Shown: in pieces, positions 20,795-30,432 of the stretch
How the letters are laid out: the number at the start of each line of letters is the position of its first letter
Position numbering within the stretch: the stretch's first letter is position 1
Source: Aquipseudomonas alcaligenes
GTDB taxonomy: Bacteria; Pseudomonadota; Gammaproteobacteria; Pseudomonadales; Pseudomonadaceae
NCBI RefSeq assembly: GCF_003205495.1
Contig: NZ_QJRX01000002.1
Location: forward strand, 248,001 to 312,000
Direction of reading: 5' to 3'
DNA: 64,000 bases
The notes under the pieces: model-generated
The model's input: the letters and a program-made list of their open reading frames with translations, nothing else
Told to the model about the DNA's origin: nothing
Database searches by the model: none
Position numbers and translations under genes: made by a program

Positions 20795-21523
20795 ATGTCC
20801 GTTTTTCGTGTTCTGAGCGGTACCGTTCTCAGTCTCTCGGTTGCCGTCGCCCTGGCCGCCGATCCCGACCAGGCCATTCGCGCCAGCCTGACCAAGCTGC
20901 AGCCCGACATGCCCATCGAGGCCATCGCCGAGAGCCCGATGAGCGGCCTGTATCAGGTGCACCTGAAGGGCGGCCGCCTGCTTTACACCAGCGCCGATGG
21001 CCAGTTCGTACTGCAGGGCAACCTCTACCAGGTCAAGGGCGCCGAAGCCGTCAACCTGACCCGTCAATCCGAAAGCAAGGGTGTGGCCAAGGCCATCAAC
21101 TCCATTCCCGCCAGCGAGATGGTGGTGTTCTCGCCCAAGGAACCGGCCAAGGCACACATCACGGTGTTCACCGACACCGACTGCGGCTACTGCCAGAAGC
21201 TGCACAGCGAAGTGCCCGAGCTCAATCGTCGGGGTATCGAGGTGCGCTACGTGGCCTTCCCGCGCCAGGGCGTCGGCAGCCATGGCTACAACACCCTGGT
21301 CAGCGTCTGGTGCGCCAAGGATCGCCAGGACGCCATGAACAAGGCCAAGGCCCGTCAGGAACTGCCGGCGGCCAGCTGCGCCAATCCGGTGACCAAACAG
21401 TACGAGCTGGGCCAGATGATCGGTGTCAATGGCACCCCGGCCATCGTGCTCGGCAACGGCGAGCTGATTCCGGGCTACCAGCCGGCGCCGCAACTGGCCG
21501 AGATCGCCCTCAAGGCCAAGTGA
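20795..21523 (+). CDS. dsbC: Thiol:disulfide interchange protein DsbC
   Basis: A periplasmic disulfide isomerase, 242 residues. A signal peptide (1 to about 21, ALAA) is followed by an N-terminal dimerisation domain and a thioredoxin domain with the CGYC active site (Cys130-Cys133), then the cis-Pro loop (GVNGTPAIVL). It lies downstream of xerD, as in P. aeruginosa. ATG 20795 follows a TAGGAG Shine-Dalgarno. Confidence 0.96.
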   Translation: MSVFRVLSGTVLSLSVAVALAADPDQAIRASLTKLQPDMPIEAIAESPMSGLYQVHLKGGRLLYTSADGQFVLQGNLYQVKGAEAVNLTRQSESKGVAKAINSIPASEMVVFSPKEPAKAHITVFTDTDCGYCQKLHSEVPELNRRGIEVRYVAFPRQGVGSHGYNTLVSVWCAKDRQDAMNKAKARQELPAASCANPVTKQYELGQMIGVNGTPAIVLGNGELIPGYQPAPQLAEIALKAK

Positions 21524-21584
21524 TCCGGCCGTCGCGCCGATTGACCTGGAGGGCTGGCGCTTCGTAAAGTGCGGCTCTTTTGTG

Positions 21585-21610
21585 CGGCCGGGGCATGCCC
21601 CGGCCGTTTC
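21585..21610 (+). terminator. Candidate terminator between dsbC and hom
   Basis: A perfect palindrome of two 11-base arms, CGGCCGGGGCA and TGCCCCGGCCG (21585-21606), followed by only TTTC. The stem is strong but the T-tract short, so termination may be partial. The sequence resembles the loopless hairpin at 5249-5272. Confidence 0.55.
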
Positions 21611-21635
21611 GTGCAGTGCAGATGGGGAAAACAAC

Positions 21636-22940
21636 GTGAAACCGGTGAAAGTGGGCATCTGTGGGCTGGGCACCGTCGGTGGCGGTACCTTCAACGTACT
21701 CAAACGCAACGCCGAGGAGATTGCCCGCCGTGCCGGGCGTGGAATCGAAGTCGCACAGATTGCCGCCCGTCGCCCCAACCCGAAGTGTGAAACCGGCGCT
21801 ACCCCCATCACCGCCGACATCTTCGACGTGGCGAACAACCCGGAAATCGACGTGGTCATCGAGCTGATCGGCGGCTACACCCTGGCACACGAGCTGGTGC
21901 TCAAGGCCATCGAGAACGGCAAGCACGTGGTCACCGCCAACAAGGCGCTGATCGCCGTGCATGGCAACGAGATCTTCGCCAAGGCGCGCGAGAAGGGCGT
22001 CATCGTCGCCTTCGAAGCCGCCGTGGCCGGCGGCATCCCGGTGATCAAGGCGATCCGCGAGGGGCTGGCCGGCAACCGCATCAACTGGCTGGCCGGCATC
22101 ATCAATGGCACCGGCAACTTCATCCTCACCGAGATGCGCGAAAAAGGCCGTGCCTTTGCCGATGTACTCAAGGAAGCCCAGGCCCTGGGCTATGCCGAGG
22201 CCGACCCGACCTTCGACGTCGAGGGCATCGACGCCGCGCACAAGCTGACCATCCTCGCCTCCATTGCCTTCGGTATCCCGCTGCAATTCGACAAGGCCTA
22301 CACCGAGGGCATCAGCCAGCTGACCAGCGCCGACGTCAACTACGCCGAGGCTCTGGGCTACCGCATCAAGCATCTCGGCGTGGCCCGTCGCACCGAGGCC
22401 GGTATCGAGCTGCGCGTGCATCCGACCCTGATCCCGGCCGATCGCCTGATCGCCAACGTCAACGGTGTGATGAACGCGGTGATGGTCAATGGCGATGCCG
22501 CCGGCAGCACCCTGTTCTATGGCGCCGGTGCCGGCATGGAGCCGACCGCTTCCTCCGTGGTCGCCGACCTGGTCGACGTGGTGCGGGCGATGACCGCCGA
22601 CCCGACCAACCGCGTGCCGCACCTGGCCTTCCAGCCGGATTCGCTGTCCGACCACCCGATCCTGCCGATCGGCGAGTGCGAGAGCGCCTACTACCTGCGC
22701 ATCCAGGCCAAGGACCACCCGGGCGTGCTGGCCCAGGTGGCGAGCATCCTGTCCGAGCGCGGCATCAACATCGAATCGATCATGCAGAAAGAGGCCGAAG
22801 AGCACGACGGTCTGGTGCCGATGATCCTGGTCACCCACCGCGTCAAGGAAGCCCGCATCGACGACGCCATCGCCGCCCTCGAAGGGCTGGCCGATGTGGT
22901 CGGCAAAGTGGTGCGCATCCGCGTCGAGCAACTGGTCTGA
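21636..22940 (+). CDS. hom: Homoserine dehydrogenase
   Basis: Reduces aspartate semialdehyde to homoserine with NAD(P)H, the branch to threonine and methionine. 434 residues: a Rossmann N-terminus (VGICGLGTVGGGTFNVL), a catalytic domain (GIINGTGNFILTEM, EADPTFDVEGIDAAHK), and a C-terminal ACT domain (YYLRIQAKDHPGVLAQVASIL) for feedback by threonine. Start is GTG 21636 (family N-terminus MKPVKVGI). thrC follows after 12 bp. Confidence 0.97.
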   Translation: MKPVKVGICGLGTVGGGTFNVLKRNAEEIARRAGRGIEVAQIAARRPNPKCETGATPITADIFDVANNPEIDVVIELIGGYTLAHELVLKAIENGKHVVTANKALIAVHGNEIFAKAREKGVIVAFEAAVAGGIPVIKAIREGLAGNRINWLAGIINGTGNFILTEMREKGRAFADVLKEAQALGYAEADPTFDVEGIDAAHKLTILASIAFGIPLQFDKAYTEGISQLTSADVNYAEALGYRIKHLGVARRTEAGIELRVHPTLIPADRLIANVNGVMNAVMVNGDAAGSTLFYGAGAGMEPTASSVVADLVDVVRAMTADPTNRVPHLAFQPDSLSDHPILPIGECESAYYLRIQAKDHPGVLAQVASILSERGINIESIMQKEAEEHDGLVPMILVTHRVKEARIDDAIAALEGLADVVGKVVRIRVEQLV

Positions 22941-22952
22941 GGTAGAAGAGTC

Positions 22953-24362
22953 ATGCGTTATATCAGCACCCGCGGCCAGGCCCCGGCCCTCAATTTCGAA
23001 GACGTCCTGCTCGCCGGCCTGGCCAGCGACGGCGGCCTCTATGTGCCGGAAAACCTGCCGCGCTTCACCCAGGAGGAGATCGCTTCCTGGGCTGGCCTGC
23101 CGTACCACGAGCTGGCCTTCCGCGTGATGCGCCCGTTCGTCGCCGGCAGCATCGCCGACGCCGACTTCAAGAAGATCCTCGAAGAGACCTACGGCGTGTT
23201 CGCCCACAACGCCGTGGCGCCGCTGCGCCAGCTCAACGGCAACGAATGGGTGCTGGAGCTGTTCCACGGCCCGACCCTGGCCTTCAAGGACTTCGCCCTG
23301 CAGCTGCTCGGCCGCCTGCTCGACCACGTGCTGAGCAAGCGCGGCGAGCGCGTGGTGATCATGGGCGCTACCTCCGGTGATACCGGCTCGGCCGCCATCG
23401 AGGGCTGCAAGGCCTGCGAGCACGTCGACATCTTCATCATGCACCCGCACAACCGCGTGTCCGAGGTGCAGCGCCGGCAGATGACCACCATCCTCGGCGA
23501 GAACATCCACAACATCGCCATCGAAGGCAACTTCGACGACTGCCAGGAGATGGTCAAGGCCAGCTTCGCCGACCAGGGCTTCCTCAAGGGCACCCGCCTG
23601 GTGGCGGTCAACTCGATCAACTGGGCGCGGATCATGGCCCAGATCGTCTACTACTTCCACGCGGCCCTGCAGCTGGGCGGTCCGCTGCGCTCGGTGGCCT
23701 TCTCGGTGCCGACCGGCAACTTCGGCGACATCTTCGCCGGCTACCTGGCGCGCAACATGGGCCTGCCGATCAGTCAGCTGATCGTCGCCACCAACCGCAA
23801 CGACATCCTGCACCGCTTCATGAGCGGCAACCAGTACGTCAAGGACACCCTGCATCCGACCCTGTCGCCGTCGATGGACATCATGGTGTCCTCCAACTTC
23901 GAGCGCCTGCTGTTCGACCTGCACGGCCGCAATGGCGCCGCCATCGCCAGCCTGATGGACACCTTCAAGCAGGGCGGCGGCTTCAGCGTCGAGCAGGATC
24001 GCTGGACCGAGGCGCGCAAGCTGTTCGACTCGCTGGCGGTGAATGACGAGCAGACCTGCGAGACCATCGCCGAGGTGTATGCCGAGTGCGGCGAGCTGCT
24101 CGACCCGCACACCGCCATCGGAGTGCGCGCCGCGCGCGAATGCCGCCGCAGCCTGTCCATCCCCATGGTGACCCTGGGCACCGCGCATCCGGTCAAGTTC
24201 CCGGAAGCGGTGGAGAAGGCCGGCATCGACGCGGTGCCGGCGCTGCCGCCGCACCTGGCCGACCTGTTCCAGCGCGAGGAGCGTTGCACCGTGCTGGCCA
24301 ACGACCTGAAGACCGTGCAGCAGTTCGTCGCCGCCCACGGCAATCGCGGCAAGCCGCTCTAA
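22953..24362 (+). CDS. thrC: Threonine synthase
   Basis: A PLP enzyme converting O-phosphohomoserine to threonine. 469 residues of the long class-2 type: MRYISTRGQAPALNFEDVLLAGLASDGGLYVPE, then the PLP-lysine motif GPTLAFKDFALQ and the phosphate-binding GATSGDTGSAA. It forms a two-gene operon with hom and ends at a strong terminator. Confidence 0.98.
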   Translation: MRYISTRGQAPALNFEDVLLAGLASDGGLYVPENLPRFTQEEIASWAGLPYHELAFRVMRPFVAGSIADADFKKILEETYGVFAHNAVAPLRQLNGNEWVLELFHGPTLAFKDFALQLLGRLLDHVLSKRGERVVIMGATSGDTGSAAIEGCKACEHVDIFIMHPHNRVSEVQRRQMTTILGENIHNIAIEGNFDDCQEMVKASFADQGFLKGTRLVAVNSINWARIMAQIVYYFHAALQLGGPLRSVAFSVPTGNFGDIFAGYLARNMGLPISQLIVATNRNDILHRFMSGNQYVKDTLHPTLSPSMDIMVSSNFERLLFDLHGRNGAAIASLMDTFKQGGGFSVEQDRWTEARKLFDSLAVNDEQTCETIAEVYAECGELLDPHTAIGVRAARECRRSLSIPMVTLGTAHPVKFPEAVEKAGIDAVPALPPHLADLFQREERCTVLANDLKTVQQFVAAHGNRGKPL

Positions 24363-24378
24363 GCGGCCCGGCTGTGCA

Positions 24379-24410
24379 GAAAAGCCCCGCCCAGTGCGGG
24401 GCTTTTCGTT
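24379..24410 (+). terminator. Intrinsic terminator of hom-thrC
   Basis: GAAAAGCCCCGC, loop CCAGT, GCGGGGCTTTTC followed by GTTT: a 12-bp stem 16 bp after the thrC stop. Confidence 0.88.
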
Positions 24411-24500
24411 TCTGGCGGGCGCTGTAGTAGCCAGCTGTTACCCTGAATGAGGCGAGGCGGCGCAGACTGGCGCCACATTCACCCAGAGGAGGCCATTGCC

Positions 24501-25067
24501 ATGGCGGCGAAGAAGATCCTGATGCTGGTCGGCGACTACGCCGAAGACTACGAGACCATGGTGCCGTTCCAGGCCCTGCAGATGGTCGGCCACAGCGTGC
24601 ACGCGGTGTGCCCCGGCAAGAGCGCCGGGCAGACCGTGCGTACCGCGATTCACGACTTCGAGGGCGACCAGACCTACAGCGAGAAGCCGGGGCACAACTT
24701 CGCGCTGAACTTCGACTTCGCCAAGGTGCGCGCCGAGGACTACGACGGCCTGCTGATCCCCGGTGGCCGCGCCCCCGAGTACCTGCGCCTGAACGCCGAG
24801 GTGATCGCCCTGGTGCAGGCCTTCGCCAAGGCCGCCAAGCCGATCGCCGCGGTCTGTCACGGCGCCCAGCTGCTGGCCGCCGCCGACGTGCTCAAGGGCC
24901 GCGGCTGCAGCGCCTACCCGGCCTGCGCGCCGGAAGTACGCCTGGCCGGTGGCGAGTATGTGGAAGTGCCGATGGATGGCGTGCACGTCGACGGCAACCT
25001 GGTCACCGCTCCGGCCTGGCCGGCGCATCCGGCCTGGCTGGCGGCGTTCCTGAAAGTACTGGGCTGA
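24501..25067 (+). CDS. DJ-1/PfpI family protein
   Basis: 188 residues. [26 protein letters not shown] is the first beta-alpha unit of the class I glutamine amidotransferase-like fold. The nucleophile elbow Cys is in [10 protein letters not shown], with an acidic partner in the DYAEDYE region. Such proteins act as proteases, glyoxalases or chaperones, and which applies here cannot be told. An AGAGGAGG Shine-Dalgarno supports ATG 24501. The RHH gene follows after 17 bp. Confidence 0.9.
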   Translation: MAAKKILMLVGDYAEDYETMVPFQALQMVGHSVHAVCPGKSAGQTVRTAIHDFEGDQTYSEKPGHNFALNFDFAKVRAEDYDGLLIPGGRAPEYLRLNAEVIALVQAFAKAAKPIAAVCHGAQLLAAADVLKGRGCSAYPACAPEVRLAGGEYVEVPMDGVHVDGNLVTAPAWPAHPAWLAAFLKVLG

Positions 25068-25084
25068 GCGAGGAGGGCGGTGCG

Positions 25085-25387
25085 ATGTGCGAACTCTATG
25101 TGAAGGCCGATCCTATCCTCTACGAGTCGCGCTCGCGCTCCCTACGCATCCGCGGGGTGGTCACCACCCTGCGCCTGGAGAACCAGTTCTGGGACATCCT
25201 GCGCGAGATCGCCGAGGTCGACGGCATGACCACCAACCAGCTGATCACCAAGCTGTATGAGGAGGTCATGGACTACCGCGGCGAAGTGGTCAACTTCGCT
25301 TCCTTCCTGCGCGTCAGCTGCACGCGCTTCCTGGCGCAGCGCCCGCAGCGCAGCGCCGAGGTGCTCAGTCTGGTGCAGTCGCGCTAG
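25085..25387 (+). CDS. Ribbon-helix-helix domain protein
   Basis: 100 residues. SRSLRIRGVVTTLRLENQFW is the beta-ribbon strand (TTLRLE), followed by two helices (FWDILREIAEVDG, TTNQLITKLYEEVMD) typical of the RHH_4 family. It is probably a DNA-binding regulator whose targets are unknown. The Shine-Dalgarno GAGGAGGG just upstream fixes the start. Probably cotranscribed with the DJ-1 gene. Confidence 0.88.
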   Translation: MCELYVKADPILYESRSRSLRIRGVVTTLRLENQFWDILREIAEVDGMTTNQLITKLYEEVMDYRGEVVNFASFLRVSCTRFLAQRPQRSAEVLSLVQSR

Positions 25388-25399
25388 GCTGGCGCGCAC

Positions 25400-25430
25400 A
25401 AAAAAGCCCGCATCGAGCGGGCTTTTTCTT
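25400..25430. terminator. Bidirectional intrinsic terminator
   Basis: AAAAAGCCCGC, loop ATCGA, GCGGGCTTTTT (25401-25427): an 11-bp stem with A and T tracts on both sides, between the RHH gene (plus) and rhlB (minus). Confidence 0.9.
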
Positions 25431-25440
25431 GGGCTGCCGA

Positions 25441-26850
25441 TCAGTGCTTGCGCGGCACCGGCTTGAGCAGTTCTTCCGGCGGCATCTCGCAGGTGATCTT
25501 GCGCCCGAGCAGTTCCTCGATCGGTGGCAGGGCGAAGGCGTCGTCCTCGCCGGCGAAGCTGATCGAGGTACCGCTGGCACCGGCGCGACCGGTGCGGCCG
25601 ATGCGGTGCACGTAGTCGTCCGGCACTTCCGGCAGGGTGAAGTTGATCACGTGGCTGATGGCATCGACGTGGATGCCGCGGCCGGCCACGTCGGTGGCCA
25701 CCAGCACGCGGATCTTGCCCTCGCGGAAGCCTTCCAGGGTCTTGATCCGCTTGTGCTGCGGCACGTCGCCGGACATCTGTGCGGCGCTGACACCATCGCG
25801 CACCAGCTTCTCCTCGATGCGCCGTACCTCGTCGCGGCGGTTGGCGAACACCATCACCCGCTGCCAGTCGTTCTGCGTCACCAGGTTGTACAGCAGCTTG
25901 TACTTGTCCTTGCTGGATACGGCGTAGACGTGCTGCTCGACGGTGTCGCTGGCGACGTTCTCCGGCTCGATCTCGACGATCGCCGGGTTGACCGTCCACT
26001 GGCGGGCCAGGTTCATCACATCTTCGGTGAAGGTGGCGGAGAACAGCAGGGTCTGGCGCTCGCCCTTCATCGGGGTCTGGCGGATGATCTGGCGTACCTG
26101 CGGGATGAAGCCCATGTCGAGCATGCGGTCGGCCTCGTCCAGCACCATCACCTCGACCATGTCCAGGTGCACTTCGCCGCGCTGGTTGAAGTCCAGCAGG
26201 CGGCCCGGGGTGGCCACCAGGATGTCGCAGTAGCGCGACTCCAGCTGCTTGAGCTGCTTGTCGAAGTCCATGCCGCCGACGAAGCTCATCACGTTGAGGC
26301 CGGTGTACTTGGTCAGGGCCTGGGCGTCCTTGGCGATCTGCACCACCAGCTCGCGGGTTGGCGCGATGATCAGTGCGCGCGGCTCGCCCATGTAGCGTTC
26401 CTTGGGCGGCGGGGTCTGCAGCAGCTGGGTGATGGTCGAGATGAGGAAGGCGGCGGTCTTGCCGGTGCCGGTCTGGGCGCGGCCGATGGCGTCCTTGCCC
26501 TTGAGGGTGTGGCCGAGGACCTGGGCCTGGATCGGGGTGCAGTAGGGAAAGCCCAGGTCGTGGATGGCGTGCATCAGCTCGGGGGCCAGCTTGAAGTCGT
26601 GGAAGCGGGTCTTGCCTTCGGCGGGTTCGACCACGAAGTCTTCCAGCTTCCAGGTATCCACCGGTTTGGCCGGGCGCTCCTGGCGCGGCTTGTCGTTGCG
26701 TGCCTTCTTCTCGCGCGGCTTGGTCGCCGGCTTGGGCTGTTCGGCGCGGGGTTCGCGGGCGGCAGCCGGCTGGCTGGCGGGGGTGGAGCTGGTTGGGGTG
26801 GGCTGCTCGGCATCGCCCTTGCTGAAGATTTTCTTGAGTGCTTTGAGCAC
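25441..26850 (-). CDS. rhlB: DEAD-box ATP-dependent RNA helicase RhlB
   Basis: 469 residues. A low-complexity basic Pro/Ala-rich N-terminus (about 10-65) precedes the helicase core: Q motif ([10 protein letters not shown]), motif I AQTGTGKT, Ia [14 protein letters not shown] ([12 protein letters not shown]), [17 protein letters not shown] and [12 protein letters not shown]. RhlB works with RNase E and PNPase in mRNA decay in gammaproteobacteria. The naming rests on overall sequence and the adjacent carboxylesterase/aap synteny with P. aeruginosa. Several paralogous DEAD-box proteins exist, so the symbol is slightly less certain than the family. Confidence 0.9.
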   Translation of the reverse strand: MLKALKKIFSKGDAEQPTPTSSTPASQPAAAREPRAEQPKPATKPREKKARNDKPRQERPAKPVDTWKLEDFVVEPAEGKTRFHDFKLAPELMHAIHDLGFPYCTPIQAQVLGHTLKGKDAIGRAQTGTGKTAAFLISTITQLLQTPPPKERYMGEPRALIIAPTRELVVQIAKDAQALTKYTGLNVMSFVGGMDFDKQLKQLESRYCDILVATPGRLLDFNQRGEVHLDMVEVMVLDEADRMLDMGFIPQVRQIIRQTPMKGERQTLLFSATFTEDVMNLARQWTVNPAIVEIEPENVASDTVEQHVYAVSSKDKYKLLYNLVTQNDWQRVMVFANRRDEVRRIEEKLVRDGVSAAQMSGDVPQHKRIKTLEGFREGKIRVLVATDVAGRGIHVDAISHVINFTLPEVPDDYVHRIGRTGRAGASGTSISFAGEDDAFALPPIEELLGRKITCEMPPEELLKPVPRKH

Positions 26851-26942
26851 GGGCCGGTCTCGTATTGGTTAAGGAATGAACGCCGGCCAGTGTAATGCAA
26901 GAAGCCCGCGCGGCGAAGAGCCGGGCGGGCTGCGCGCGGGGC

Positions 26943-28112
26943 TCAGTCGGGCAGGCTGGCCAGCAGCAGGTCGCGCACGTTGCCGCCCATGATGGCGGCG
27001 ATCTCGGCCTCGCTGAAGCCGGCCTTCTGCAGGCCCTCGGTGATCTGCGCCAGGCCGGTGCTGTCGAAGGGCGTGTGCACCGTGCCATTGAAGTCCGAGC
27101 CCAGCGCCACGTGGGCCACGCCGACCTTGTCCGCCGTGTAGCGGATGGCGCGGACGATGGCGTCGACCGAGGTCGCGCAGACCGCGGCGTCCCAGTAGCC
27201 GATGCCGATCACCCCGCCGCTGGCGGCGATGCGCTTGAGGTGTTCGTCGCTGAGGTTGCGCGGCCCCGGGCAGGTGCCGGCCACGCCGGTGTGGGAGACC
27301 AGCAGCGGGCGCCTGGCGACGGCCAGGACTTCATCGATCAGCGCCTTGGATGCGTGGGCCAGGTCGATCAGCATGCGCTTCTCCTCCAGGCGCGCGACGA
27401 CCTGGCGGCCCAGCGGGGTCAGCCCGCCTTTCTCCAGGCCATGGGCCGAGCCGCCGACCTCGTTGTCGAAGAAGTGGGTCAGGCCGGCGATGCGAAAACC
27501 GGCGTCGTACAGGCGGTCGAGGTTTTCCAGTTGGCCCTCGATGGGGTGCAGGCCCTCGGTGGCGAGCAGGGCGGCGACCCGCTGCGGGTCCTGCTGCCAG
27601 GCCTGCAGGAAGGCCTGCAGGTCGCCACGGCTGCGTACCAGCACCAGTTGCCCCGCGCTGCCGGCGGCGGCCTGCTCCAGCTTGCCGGCCTGGTACAGGG
27701 CGCGTTGCAGCAGGCTGTCCCAGGTCGCCCGCGGCCAGCGCTGGGCCATGGCCAACAGGGTGATGTTGTCGGTATCGCTGGGGTTGCTCTGGTAGTTGAT
27801 GCCGCGCGGGGTCTTGGTCACGGTGGAGAACACCTGCAGGCCGACGTGGCCCTCGAGCAGGCGCGGCAGGTCGGAGTGGCCGTAGTCGTGGCGCTGCAGC
27901 AGGTCGCGTTGCCAGAGCAGGGCGTCGTCGTGCAGGTCGGCGACGAACAGGCGCCGATGCAGTTCCTCGGCCTTGTCGCTGGAGGGGTAGGGGGCGGGGT
28001 TGGCCACGCTGTTCATCTGGCGGTCGAGCAGGCCGGGCAGGGCGAAGAAGACGCCGGCGCCGACGGGGGCGAGGAGCAGCAGGGCGAGCAGCAGCTTGCG
28101 CATGAGGGGCAT
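26943..28112 (-). CDS. Membrane dipeptidase (renal dipeptidase family M19)
   Basis: 389 residues from ATG 28112 (MPLMRKLLLALLLLAP); ATG 28103 is an equally plausible start. A signal anchor at about 5-25 places the enzyme in the periplasm. The zinc dipeptidase core shows the first ligands as HDDALLW (family HxD), the bridging Glu in LATEGLHPI, and later His residues in LTHFFDN, LAHAS and SHTG. It hydrolyses dipeptides and, in some homologues, beta-lactam-like or D-amino-acid dipeptides. It stands alone. Confidence 0.9.
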   Translation of the reverse strand: MPLMRKLLLALLLLAPVGAGVFFALPGLLDRQMNSVANPAPYPSSDKAEELHRRLFVADLHDDALLWQRDLLQRHDYGHSDLPRLLEGHVGLQVFSTVTKTPRGINYQSNPSDTDNITLLAMAQRWPRATWDSLLQRALYQAGKLEQAAAGSAGQLVLVRSRGDLQAFLQAWQQDPQRVAALLATEGLHPIEGQLENLDRLYDAGFRIAGLTHFFDNEVGGSAHGLEKGGLTPLGRQVVARLEEKRMLIDLAHASKALIDEVLAVARRPLLVSHTGVAGTCPGPRNLSDEHLKRIAASGGVIGIGYWDAAVCATSVDAIVRAIRYTADKVGVAHVALGSDFNGTVHTPFDSTGLAQITEGLQKAGFSEAEIAAIMGGNVRDLLLASLPD

Positions 28113-28199
28113 CCATTCATTGTTGTTATGCCGCGACTCTAACAAGCCGATGCAGTGCAGGGCGATGAGGCGGCCGATTCGCCGGGGGATTTGGCCGGG

Positions 28200-29138
28200 T
28201 CAGCCGAACAGGCAGTTGCGCCCCTGCTGCTTGGCCTTGTACAGCGCCGCATCGGCCCGCGCGATCAGGCCTTCCAGACCATCCTTGGGCTGCATCTGGG
28301 CCATGCCGATGGACACGGTGAGGCCGGGCAGGACGCCCACCGGCGAGTAGAACGAGGTGACCTGCTCCAGGCTCAGGCGCAGGCGCTCGCCGATGGTGCG
28401 GGCCTCCTCGGCGTTGAGTTCCGGCAGGAGGATGACGAATTCCTCGCCGCCATAGCGCACCATGCTGTCCTTGGGCCGCAGCTGGTTGCGCAGGGTGTGC
28501 GCCACCAGGCACAGGGCATAGTCGCCGGCCAGATGGCCGTGCTGGTCGTTGTAGGCCTTGAAGTGATCGACGTCGAGCATGAGCATGCACAGCGGCTGGC
28601 CATTGAAGGCGCAGCGAGTGCTTTCGCGCTCGTACACGTGCTCCAGCCAGCGCCGATTGAAACAGCCGGTGAGGGTGTCGAGGTTGGCGCTCTGCTCGCT
28701 GTCGAGGATGATCCGATTGCCCTGGCGTACCCGGTCGCAGAGCAGCTCCAGCAGGTTCTGCATCAGCTCCGGCGACTGCTCGAACAGCTTGACCAGCGAC
28801 TCGCGGTGCAGACGCAGTATCAGCGAGGGGCGGGTGGCCACCACATAGGCGGAGGGGCGGTCGTTGTCGATGAAGCTGATCTCGCCGGCGCAGTCGCCCG
28901 GTGACAGGGTGCTCACCGCCTGGTTGTCGAGGGAGCCGAGGTAGACCTTAAGCTCGCCTTCCAACAGGACGTAGAGGTGCTGGTTGCGGTTGAACGGTGA
29001 CAGGAGAATCTCGCCGGCTTCCAGTTCGCAAGCACGAAATTCCCCGAGCAGCTTTTGCAGGCTGCTGGCGGCGACGTTCTGGAACAGTCGCGATTGACGG
29101 ATCTGCTGCAGATCCTGCGGCCAGTGGGCGTTTTTCAT
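28200..29138 (-). CDS. Diguanylate cyclase with N-terminal cyclic-nucleotide-binding domain
   Basis: 312 residues. Residues about 18-125 form a cNMP/Crp-type sensor (EGELKVYLG, GDCAGEISFIDNDRPSAYV), and 150-312 a GGDEF domain. The catalytic loop is GGEEF at 230-234, so c-di-GMP synthesis is expected. RPKD at 221-224, five residues before GGEEF, is an intact RxxD inhibitory site for product feedback. There is no membrane segment. Whether the sensor binds cAMP or cGMP is not known: the PBC loop lacks the usual arginine pattern (GEISFIDNDRPSA). The promoter region contains a perfect palindrome (29222-29241). Confidence 0.94.
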   Translation of the reverse strand: MKNAHWPQDLQQIRQSRLFQNVAASSLQKLLGEFRACELEAGEILLSPFNRNQHLYVLLEGELKVYLGSLDNQAVSTLSPGDCAGEISFIDNDRPSAYVVATRPSLILRLHRESLVKLFEQSPELMQNLLELLCDRVRQGNRIILDSEQSANLDTLTGCFNRRWLEHVYERESTRCAFNGQPLCMLMLDVDHFKAYNDQHGHLAGDYALCLVAHTLRNQLRPKDSMVRYGGEEFVILLPELNAEEARTIGERLRLSLEQVTSFYSPVGVLPGLTVSIGMAQMQPKDGLEGLIARADAALYKAKQQGRNCLFG

Positions 29139-29221
29139 CGGTGCAATGAATAACCTGTCCGGCTGCGTCTGTTTGCTGGCATCGCTAACACTCCCTGTCG
29201 TGGGGCGAGCACCATTTCTGA

Positions 29222-29241
29222 CCTTATTCCCAGGAATAAGG
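29222..29241. promoter_or_regulatory. Perfect palindrome upstream of the diguanylate cyclase gene
   Basis: CCTTATTCC-CA-GGAATAAGG: 9-bp arms with a 2-bp centre, 84-103 bp upstream of the start at 29138. On the minus strand, TTGCCT, 16 bp, AATAAG lies over it as a possible promoter, so a bound protein could block transcription. The regulator is unknown. Confidence 0.5.
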
Positions 29242-29287
29242 CCTAGGCAATCCTTGACCCCGGCCTGCCCGACCAGCGGTCAAAGGT

Positions 29288-29319
29288 GGCGAATGACGCC
29301 GCCCGAAGCGTCATTCGCC
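29288..29319. repeat. 12-bp perfect inverted repeat (hairpin)
   Basis: GGCGAATGACGC, loop CGCCCGAA, GCGTCATTCGCC. It lies after the carboxylesterase stop (minus strand). There is no T-tract on either side, so it is not a standard terminator. It could stabilise or process the 3' end of the esterase mRNA, or be a repeat-family member. Confidence 0.55.
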
Positions 29320-29380
29320 TGACTGGGCAGGCTTCACTTGGCGCGCCCGTTGCGCAGGGTGACGATGCCTTGACGCAGGC

Positions 29381-30432
<1,052 letters not shown>

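Noticed and set aside
21510-24338. Long minus-strand open frame opposite hom and thrC
   Set aside because: It spans two real genes and their junction in reverse; its composition is that of a shadow frame.
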